NCBI GenBank assembly: GCA_022428185.1 | Contig: JAKMCZ010000136.1 | Coordinates: forward strand, 1 to 7,419 | Length of the DNA stretch: 7,419 nucleotides | Direction: 5' to 3' | From: Alphaproteobacteria bacterium | Lineage (GTDB): Bacteria > Pseudomonadota > Alphaproteobacteria > RS24 | In this document: positions 1 to 5,034 of the stretch, piece after piece | Layout: every line of letters starts with the position of its first letter | How positions within the stretch are numbered: the stretch's first letter is position 1 | Notes under the pieces: model-generated | Seen by the model: only the letters and a program-made list of their open reading frames with translations | What the model was told of the DNA's origin: nothing | Databases searched by the model: none | Program-made: the position numbers and the translations under genes

Positions 1-813
1 CCGGGGCTTTTTGTGGGGGGTAAATTTACCGGCACGCCCGGCTATTATGAGGCAGCGGGACAAGGCCTGGTGGGGGGCATGAATGGGGCGCGCGCCGCTG
101 CCGGTCAACAGGCGGTGATGTTTGACCGCGCCGAAGCTTATATCGGCGTGATGATTGATGATTTGGTGACCAAAGGGGTAAGTGAGCCGTACCGCATGTT
201 CACCGCGCGGGCTGAATATCGCCTGACCTTGCGCGCTGACAATGCTGACCAGCGTTTAACTGCCAAAGGTGTGGCAGCGGGGATTGTCGGGGCGGAACGG
301 CGGGCGCGGTTTGATGCCAAAATGAGCGTGCTGTCGGCAGCGCGGCTGAAAGCGCAAAGCTGGCAAATGACCCCCAATGAAGCGGGCGAAAAAGGCTTGC
401 ATATTCGCGCCGACGGTGTGCGCCGCAATGTGGTCGAGCTGCTGGCTTATCCGTCGATTGATTGGGCTGATTTGGCTGCCATCTGGCCGGAAATGGCGGA
501 TTGGAGCGATGATATTCGGTTCCAAATCGAAACCGATGCGCGCTATGCCGGTTATCTCGACCGCCAGCAGGCTGATATAGACGCGTTTCGCCGCGACGAG
601 GCCTTGTGCCTGCCTGCCGATTTGGATTATCTGACGCTTGAGGGCATGGCGACGGAAGTGCGCCAAAAACTGGCGGCGGCGCGACCCGTGACTTTGGGGC
701 AGGCAGCGCGGCTTGATGGCATGACGCCAGCGGCTCTAACGCTGTTGCTGCACCATGCGCGCAAATCCAATAATTCCGCCAATAATGATGCCGACCCGCA
801 GGCCGCCGAATAG
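1..813 (+). CDS. mnmG: MnmG (GidA), tRNA uridine-5-carboxymethylaminomethyl modification enzyme, C-terminal part
   Basis: This is the last 270 codons of a gene that enters from the left, open in frame from base 1 and ending at TAG 811-813. MnmG is a cytoplasmic FAD enzyme that, with the GTPase MnmE, adds the (carboxymethyl)aminomethyl group to wobble U34 of certain tRNAs. The full protein is usually about 620-630 residues, so the N-terminal FAD Rossmann region is outside the window. Visible are the end of the FAD domain with the second GidA signature (16-87), the highly conserved block AYIGVMIDDLVTKGV..EPYRMFTARAEYRL..RADNADQRLT (136-261), and the helical C-terminal domain that contacts MnmE and tRNA, ending with DLDYLTLEG...VRQKL...RPVTLGQAARLDGMTPAALTLLL (about 622-756). 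That C-terminal domain excludes the shorter relative TrmFO. The signature differs from consensus at several positions (see findings). rsmG starts 9 bp after the stop, so the two are probably co-transcribed. Confidence 0.96.
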   Translation, partial: PGLFVGGKFTGTPGYYEAAGQGLVGGMNGARAAAGQQAVMFDRAEAYIGVMIDDLVTKGVSEPYRMFTARAEYRLTLRADNADQRLTAKGVAAGIVGAERRARFDAKMSVLSAARLKAQSWQMTPNEAGEKGLHIRADGVRRNVVELLAYPSIDWADLAAIWPEMADWSDDIRFQIETDARYAGYLDRQQADIDAFRRDEALCLPADLDYLTLEGMATEVRQKLAAARPVTLGQAARLDGMTPAALTLLLHHARKSNNSANNDADPQAAE

Positions 814-822
814 GATGCGGCG

Positions 823-1497
823 ATGAGCCGAAACCAACAAAATGCCGATATTTTGACCGCTGAGCAGTTCGCCGCGCGCTACGATGTTTCACGTGAAACA
901 TTGGCGCGGTTGATGGCCTATCAGGCATTATTGGGCAAATGGCAGCAATCGGTCAATTTGGTCGGGCCGACAACGCTCGATGATTTTTGGCAGCGTCATG
1001 CCGCCGATTCAGCGCAGATTTTACGCCACGCGCCGATGCGGGCGAAGACCTGGCTTGATTTGGGCAGTGGCGGTGGGCTGCCCGGCTTGATTGTCGCCAT
1101 TATATTGGCCGAAACAGCGCCTGAGGCGCGCGTTCATTTGGTTGAAAGCGACCGCAAAAAGGCCGCTTTTCTGGGCGTTGTGGCGGCTGATCTCGGCCTG
1201 TCAGCGCGGGTTCACCATGCCCGCATTGAAACCGTATCGAGCGCAATGCCGCCTGAATTGGCGAAAATAGACGTGATTACCGCACGCGCCTTAGCCCCCC
1301 TCCCTGATTTGCTGCGCCTTTTGCAGCCCTTTGCCAATTCATCCACAATTGCGCTCTTACATAAGGGGCGCAATTGGCAGCAGGAATTGACGGCGAGCGA
1401 ACAATATTGGAAACTGACACATAAGGCGCATATCAGCGATACCGATGCCGATGCGCGCCTGTTGGAAATTTCGGCTCTCGCGCCCAATTTGGGTTAA
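823..1497 (+). CDS. rsmG: RsmG (GidB), 16S rRNA (guanine-527-N7) methyltransferase
   Basis: A complete 224-residue protein, near the usual family length of 205-220. RsmG uses S-adenosylmethionine to methylate N7 of G527 in 16S rRNA; loss in other bacteria gives low-level streptomycin resistance. The class I methyltransferase fold is clear: the SAM-binding glycine loop LDLGSGGGLPGL (residues 78-89), the acidic residue ending strand 2 in LVESDRKKAAFL (E108), the family motif TARALAPLPDLL (153-164), and HKGR (180-183) near the C terminus. The N-terminal DVSRETLARL (21-30) is typical of alphaproteobacterial RsmG, and its codons contain a perfect parS site. ATG 823 is preceded by a modest Shine-Dalgarno, AGGA at 812-815, which overlaps the mnmG stop and sits 7 nt upstream. 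The tight spacing suggests expression with mnmG. The stop is TAA 1495-1497. Confidence 0.97.
   Translation: MSRNQQNADILTAEQFAARYDVSRETLARLMAYQALLGKWQQSVNLVGPTTLDDFWQRHAADSAQILRHAPMRAKTWLDLGSGGGLPGLIVAIILAETAPEARVHLVESDRKKAAFLGVVAADLGLSARVHHARIETVSSAMPPELAKIDVITARALAPLPDLLRLLQPFANSSTIALLHKGRNWQQELTASEQYWKLTHKAHISDTDADARLLEISALAPNLG
885..900. promoter_or_regulatory. parS: parS centromere-like site (ParB-binding), inside rsmG
   Basis: The sequence TGTTTCACGTGAAACA is a perfect 16-bp palindrome and matches the chromosomal parS consensus known from Bacillus, Caulobacter and many other bacteria. It is the nucleation site where a ParB dimer binds through its helix-turn-helix; ParB then binds CTP, closes into a sliding clamp and spreads. 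It lies within rsmG codons 21-26 (D-V-S-R-E-T), about 700 bp upstream of parA and 1.5 kb upstream of parB. I found no second copy in the window. Confidence 0.95.
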
Positions 1498-1570
1498 AAA
1501 GAAGCTGAAAAGCGGCTACAAGTGTTGCAAGCCCGTTTTGGTCTTGCCGTCAGATTTGTGGCCTATATAG

Positions 1571-1574
1571 GGAG
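1571..1574 (+). promoter_or_regulatory. Shine-Dalgarno of parA, supporting a TTG start
   Basis: GGAG lies 6 nt upstream of TTG 1581. No ATG or GTG lies in frame between here and the ATP-binding loop, so this site is the main evidence for initiation at TTG. The only other nearby in-frame candidate is a TTG directly before the nucleotide-binding motif, which would remove the first beta strand. Confidence 0.6.
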
Positions 1575-1580
1575 CGCTGT

Positions 1581-2420
1581 TTGTCGTCACTTGGTTCTGC
1601 ATCACCGAACGTCTCGTTTACCGGAGCGCCGCGTATATTGTGCTTAGCCAATCAAAAGGGCGGCGTCGGCAAAACCACCACAGCGATTAATCTGGCGACC
1701 GCATTGGCCGCCATTGGCGAGCGCGTTTTGCTTATCGACCTTGACCCGCAGGGCAATGCCTCGACCGGTTTGGGCATTGACCGTGCCGACCGCGCGCTGA
1801 CCAGCTTTGATGTTTTGCTGGGCGACGTGCCGCTTGGTGATGCGATATGCGACACCGCCGTGCCCGGCTTGAAGCTCATACCGGCAAGCATGGACCTGTT
1901 GGGCGTCGAGGTCGAACTGTCGGATCATGAGCGACGTATTCATCGCCTGGCCGATACGCTGGCGGCTTATATTGAAAACAATCAAAGCAGCCGCTTTTCC
2001 TATATTTTTATCGATTGCCCACCCTCGTTGAATATGCTGACCCTAAATGCCATGACGGCGGCGCAATCAGTATTGGTGCCGCTGCAATGCGAATTTTTTG
2101 CGCTTGAAGGGTTGAGCCAACTTTTGAGCACGATTGAGCAGGTGAAAACCGGTCTTAATCCGAGCCTGAATATTCAAGGTATTGTGCTGACCATGTATGA
2201 TGCGCGCAATAATTTATCGGCGCAGGTTGAGGCCGATGTGCGTAGCCACTTTGACGGGCTGGTTTATGACACGGTGATACCCCGTAACGTGCGCGTTTCT
2301 GAAGCTCCGAGCTTCGGTAAACCGGCGCTGCTTTATGATCACAAATGCAGTGGCTCATTGGCCTATATGCAATTGGCTGGCGAGCTGGTCAGACGCGAGC
2401 GCGCCCGTCACGCAGCGTGA
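1581..2420 (+). CDS. parA: ParA, chromosome-partitioning ATPase
   Basis: A complete 279-residue protein of the ParA/Soj subgroup of the MinD/ParA P-loop ATPases. ATP-bound ParA dimers coat the nucleoid without sequence specificity; ParB on parS triggers hydrolysis, and the resulting gradient pulls replicated origins apart. The deviant Walker A motif KGGVGKTT is at residues 26-33, with the signature lysine K26 and catalytic-loop lysine K31. Next come LIDLDPQGNAS (51-61, Walker A' with D53 and D55), Walker B YIFIDCPPSL (141-150, D145) and the conserved C-terminal TVIPRNVRVSEAPSFGKPAL (231-250). There is no N-terminal helix-turn-helix, so it is the chromosomal type that does not act as an operator-binding repressor. 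The start is TTG with a well-placed Shine-Dalgarno. It follows rsmG after 83 bp and precedes parB by 19 bp, forming a parAB operon. Confidence 0.97.
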   Translation: MSSLGSASPNVSFTGAPRILCLANQKGGVGKTTTAINLATALAAIGERVLLIDLDPQGNASTGLGIDRADRALTSFDVLLGDVPLGDAICDTAVPGLKLIPASMDLLGVEVELSDHERRIHRLADTLAAYIENNQSSRFSYIFIDCPPSLNMLTLNAMTAAQSVLVPLQCEFFALEGLSQLLSTIEQVKTGLNPSLNIQGIVLTMYDARNNLSAQVEADVRSHFDGLVYDTVIPRNVRVSEAPSFGKPALLYDHKCSGSLAYMQLAGELVRRERARHAA

Positions 2421-2439
2421 GCTGAGAGGATAAAAGCCC

Positions 2440-3438
2440 ATGAGCGATGAAAAAAAACCGGCGCGTAGCGGCGGCAAGAAACCAAATCGAGGCCTCGGGC
2501 GCGGCTTGTCAGCATTAATCGGTGACGCCGCGCCGACACCGGTTGCCGCGCCCATTGCCGCGCCGACAGGCACGGGCCAAAAGCCGACCCCGAAAATGTC
2601 GGACAACGCAGATAACGGGGCAAGCGGTGGGCTGATTTATGTCGGCATTGACCAACTTGAAGCCGGTCGCCTGCAGCCGCGCAAGAATTTTGACGATGAT
2701 GATTTGGCGGCGCTTGCCGCCTCGGTTGAAAAGTCGGGCGTCCTGCAACCGCTTCTCGTGCGCCCGATGGCGCATGGTGATGGCTTTGAAATTATTGCCG
2801 GTGAACGACGTTGGCGTGCCGCGCAACGCGCGCGCCTGCATCAAGTGCCGGTGATTGTGCAGCCGGTCAATGATGTCACCGCGTTGGAGATTGGTCTGGT
2901 TGAAAACGTGCAGCGCGCCGACCTTAATGCAATGGAAGAGGCTGAGGGATATAAACGGCTTATCGATGAATTTGCTTATACACAAGCGGAGCTCGCCGAA
3001 ACCATTGGCAAGAGCCGCAGTCACATTGCCAATTTGCTGCGCCTCAATGACGCGCCGGCGCGGGTCAAAAAAGCACTGATTGAGGGCGCGATTTCAATGG
3101 GTCATGCGCGCTCTCTTTTGGGGCTGAGTGACGATGATAAAGCGGGCGATAAAAAAATCGCCCTGCTGGTCAAACAAATCATCGCGCAAGGCTTGAGCGT
3201 GCGCGCGGTTGAAAAACTTGTCGCCGCACAGCCCACAGGCGCAACGGGAAAAACCGCCAAGACGGCCCGCCCACCGGCTCAAAAGACCGCTGACACCAAA
3301 CAGCTTGAAAAACAACTGACCGACCGTTTGGGGCTTTCGGTAAACCTCGACGACCGGGGAAGCGATGGCGGCGAATTGCGTATCGGCTATAAAACGCTGG
3401 AACAATTAGACGCGCTCATGGCGCAGCTTTTGCGCTAA
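2440..3438 (+). CDS. parB: ParB, chromosome-partitioning CTPase and parS-binding protein
   Basis: A complete 332-residue ParB/Spo0J. It binds parS, switches to a CTP-dependent sliding clamp and stimulates ParA. Domains in order: a basic N-terminal tail with RGLGRGLSALIGD (17-29), the region that activates ParA; an alanine- and proline-rich linker (30-60); the ParB/Srx CTP-binding domain with LQPRKNF (78-84), GERRWRAA (121-128) and ENVQRADLNAMEEA (155-168); a helix-turn-helix region TQAELAETIGKSRSHIANLL (171-190) that reads parS; a Lys/Thr/Ala-rich linker (about 235-288); and the C-terminal dimerisation domain (about 289-332). ATG 2440 has AGAGGA at 2425-2430, 9 nt upstream. The perfect parS at 885-900 is its expected target. 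The stop TAA 3436-3438 is 10 bp from the end of the convergent holA. Confidence 0.97.
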   Translation: MSDEKKPARSGGKKPNRGLGRGLSALIGDAAPTPVAAPIAAPTGTGQKPTPKMSDNADNGASGGLIYVGIDQLEAGRLQPRKNFDDDDLAALAASVEKSGVLQPLLVRPMAHGDGFEIIAGERRWRAAQRARLHQVPVIVQPVNDVTALEIGLVENVQRADLNAMEEAEGYKRLIDEFAYTQAELAETIGKSRSHIANLLRLNDAPARVKKALIEGAISMGHARSLLGLSDDDKAGDKKIALLVKQIIAQGLSVRAVEKLVAAQPTGATGKTAKTARPPAQKTADTKQLEKQLTDRLGLSVNLDDRGSDGGELRIGYKTLEQLDALMAQLLR

Positions 3439-3448
3439 TCGGCGCACC

Positions 3449-4501
3449 TTATCGTTGCGCAGCGCGGGCGATACGTAAAAAAGCATTTCCCGCTTGCGCT
3501 TGTGCGAGCCCGGCGGCAGCGCCGCGACACGCGGTTTCAGCCGCGTTCAAAATTTCCAAAGCGCGGGCGCATTTGGCGCTCGACCAAATTTCGATTTGCC
3601 GTTCGACCAATGGCTTGCGACGAAAATGCAAAGGCGGCCTGAAGGCCGACAGGGCGCGGTTTTGCGCTGTGCCCGTTTCCATTTGGCCGAGCGCCAAATG
3701 GAGCGTTTGAAAATGCATGCGCGCCACGGCTAACGCGCCGGCGGCTGAGGTGCCCGCCGCCTCGAGCCGCGCTAAAGCGCGGTCGGCCTCGTCGAGCCGC
3801 CCCAATGCGACACTGTCAATCAGTCGGTCATAATCGCCCTGCGTCCGGTCGCCCAAAGCGGCCTCGACATCATCGCCGGTGACCATGCCTGCCGCTTCGG
3901 CTTTGTCGCGCACGCCTTTGTAAAGCACCAGCCGCTCCAATTCGCGCTTGATGATGCCGCGATCTGTCGCCAATCGCGCGGTCAGCAAATCCATTGCCTG
4001 CGCTTCAATGCGATAATTTTCTTGCTCCAAAACCTGCCGGATAAGCCGCCCGATATCGCGCGCCTCAAGCGCATAACATGGCAGGGCCATGGCGCGCTTA
4101 TCGGCCTCGGCGGCTTTTCGTAAAGCGGCGGCGGGACGCAAATTATCAGCCTCGATGACGACCAGCGATGGCGCATCGGCGTCCAGCGCTTTCAAATAAT
4201 AGCTCACCGCCGCGCCGACAGCCGCATTGCCGCCGGTTACATGCACCAGCTTGGTGTCGCCAAACATCGGCATGGCAGCCGCCTCATCAGCCAGCAATCC
4301 GGCCTGTCCGGTCAGCGCGCTTTCATCGAGTTGGACATATTGCAACGGGTCGTAATCCTTGCCCAAAAAAGCGTGGCGCAGGCTTTTAACGGTTTCATGC
4401 ACGCCGCCATTATCCGGCCCATAAACCAACACCAGCGCCGGCGCGCTCTTGGCCTTGAGCTTAGCAATCCAGCCCTCAACCTCATGCGCCTTTACCTTCA
4501 T
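3449..4501 (-). CDS. holA: DNA polymerase III subunit delta (HolA), clamp-loader wrench
   Basis: A complete 350-residue protein, the usual length for delta. In the clamp loader, delta opens the DnaN sliding clamp so it can be placed on primed DNA. The N-terminal AAA+-like domain has the degenerate, non-hydrolysing loop VYGPDNGGVHE (26-36) and the core SLVVIEADNLRPAAALRKA (112-130). LATDRGIIKRELERLVLYKG (167-186) matches the delta family motif, normally L..D...I..ELEKL.LY. The C-terminal collar domain runs from about 210, with RPPLHFRRKPLVERQIEIWS (288-307) and a helical end. ATG 4501 overlaps the lptE stop (ATGA) and has a strong GGAGG Shine-Dalgarno 7 nt upstream, so the start is secure. It is the last visible gene of leuS-lptE-holA. 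Confidence 0.95.
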   Translation of the reverse strand: MKVKAHEVEGWIAKLKAKSAPALVLVYGPDNGGVHETVKSLRHAFLGKDYDPLQYVQLDESALTGQAGLLADEAAAMPMFGDTKLVHVTGGNAAVGAAVSYYLKALDADAPSLVVIEADNLRPAAALRKAAEADKRAMALPCYALEARDIGRLIRQVLEQENYRIEAQAMDLLTARLATDRGIIKRELERLVLYKGVRDKAEAAGMVTGDDVEAALGDRTQGDYDRLIDSVALGRLDEADRALARLEAAGTSAAGALAVARMHFQTLHLALGQMETGTAQNRALSAFRPPLHFRRKPLVERQIEIWSSAKCARALEILNAAETACRGAAAGLAQAQAGNAFLRIARAAQR

Positions 4502-5034
4502 TGGGCGTCCTCCATTAACATTTGGGCTGGCTCTTGAACCGGCTCTTGGGCCAGCTCTTGTGTCAATCGCATGACCAAACGCTCGGCAAGGTTCTGCATG
4601 GCGAGGCGGCTGAGATTTTGCTTCTGGGTCAAATCATCGGCGCCGCTATTACTGCGCGCCATGCTTTCATTATGGGTAAAGTTAAAGCGCTTGCTGCTGC
4701 CGGTCGCGCGAGTGTGCAACACGCTCTGCACTTCATACGTTAAGGCGAGGCGCGCCGCCACGCCTGCCGCATTTAGTTGCACCTCGCGCACGGTCTCTTC
4801 AATCGAAATGCTGAGGCGATGGCTTGCCGCACCGTCCAACTGCCAGCGACCGCGCAGTGCATCGGCGAGATAACGCCCGTTTTGTGTGTCGGGCATATCC
4901 ATGTCGGTTAATGTGATAAGCGGCGCGCTATTGGGGCGGGTCTGATGAACCGGCGTGAAGCCGCAGCCCGATAAGAGCAGCGACATGGCGAGCAAAGCCG
5001 CCACCCCAAAGGTGGCAAGCGGGCTACGCGACAA
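4498..5034 (-). CDS. lptE: LptE, LPS-assembly outer-membrane lipoprotein
   Basis: LptE is the lipoprotein plug of the outer-membrane barrel LptD; together they insert lipopolysaccharide into the outer leaflet. The call rests on position between leuS and holA, where lptE lies in proteobacteria, and on the protein: a lipoprotein signal peptide (LSRSPLATFGVAALLAMSLL) with lipobox L-S-G-C, mature N terminus C-G-F-T-P-V-H (the CGF.P motif of LptE), YLADALRGRW, and LALTYEVQSVL with R-FNFTHNESM, typical of this weakly conserved family. The start is uncertain. I chose TTG 5034, which gives 178 residues, a normal signal peptide with the lipidated Cys at residue 24, and an 11-nt overlap with leuS. The open frame extends to TTG 5091; GTG 5004 and ATG 4986 lie inside the signal peptide. 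None has a clear Shine-Dalgarno. The C terminus carries a QE(P/L)(A/V) repeat and overlaps holA by 4 nt. Confidence 0.85.
   Translation of the reverse strand: MSRSPLATFGVAALLAMSLLLSGCGFTPVHQTRPNSAPLITLTDMDMPDTQNGRYLADALRGRWQLDGAASHRLSISIEETVREVQLNAAGVAARLALTYEVQSVLHTRATGSSKRFNFTHNESMARSNSGADDLTQKQNLSRLAMQNLAERLVMRLTQELAQEPVQEPAQMLMEDAQ
4509..4513 (-). promoter_or_regulatory. Shine-Dalgarno of holA, inside the end of lptE
   Basis: On the minus strand this reads GGAGG and is followed 7 nt later by ATG 4501. It lies in the last codons of lptE (M-E-D-A-Q-stop), so ribosomes finishing lptE are delivered to the holA start, as expected for translational coupling through the ATGA overlap at 4498-4501. 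Confidence 0.8.
4525..4560 (-). repeat. Three imperfect 12-bp tandem units in the 3' end of lptE
   Basis: On the minus strand the units are CAAGAGCTGGCC, CAAGAGCCGGTT and CAAGAGCCAGCC, followed by a partial CAA. They are in frame and encode Q-E-L-A, Q-E-P-V and Q-E-P-A near the LptE C terminus. Because each unit is a multiple of three, gain or loss of a unit would change only the length of this polar tail and leave the holA overlap intact. Confidence 0.8.
5000..5016 (-). other. Short perfect hairpin just after the leuS stop
   Basis: The arms GCCACC and GGTGGC form a 6-bp perfect stem with a 5-nt loop. On the minus strand it begins 7 nt after the leuS stop codon (5024-5026). No run of T follows, so it is not a convincing intrinsic terminator, and it is inside the lptE signal-peptide coding sequence. 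It would bury the alternative GTG start at 5002-5004. It may be chance in GC-rich DNA. Confidence 0.35.

Noticed and set aside
200..928. Long open frame of 242 codons on the minus strand across the mnmG-rsmG junction
   Set aside because: It is antisense to two clear genes, has no recognisable domain and a low-complexity composition (rich in His, Arg and Pro). Such frames are common opposite GC-rich genes, and the MFHVKH stretch within it is just the antisense reading of parS.
1527..1547. Stem-loop GCAAGCCC/GGTCTTGC in the rsmG-parA spacer
   Set aside because: The stem has an internal mismatch and no following T-run, so it is too weak to call a terminator or attenuator.
1538..1569. Possible promoter for parA (TTGGTC or TTGCCG with TATATA at 1564-1569)
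   Set aside because: The spacers are 20 and 14 nt, not about 17, and a -10 box here would start transcription only a few bases before the TTG, downstream of the Shine-Dalgarno at 1571. A promoter may exist in the 1498-1580 spacer or inside rsmG, but I cannot place it.
3431..3446. Inverted repeat TGCGC/GCGCA over the parB stop codon as a terminator
   Set aside because: The stem is only 5 bp, and the T-run lies before the stem, which is the wrong side for terminating parB; GCGC words are very frequent in this DNA.
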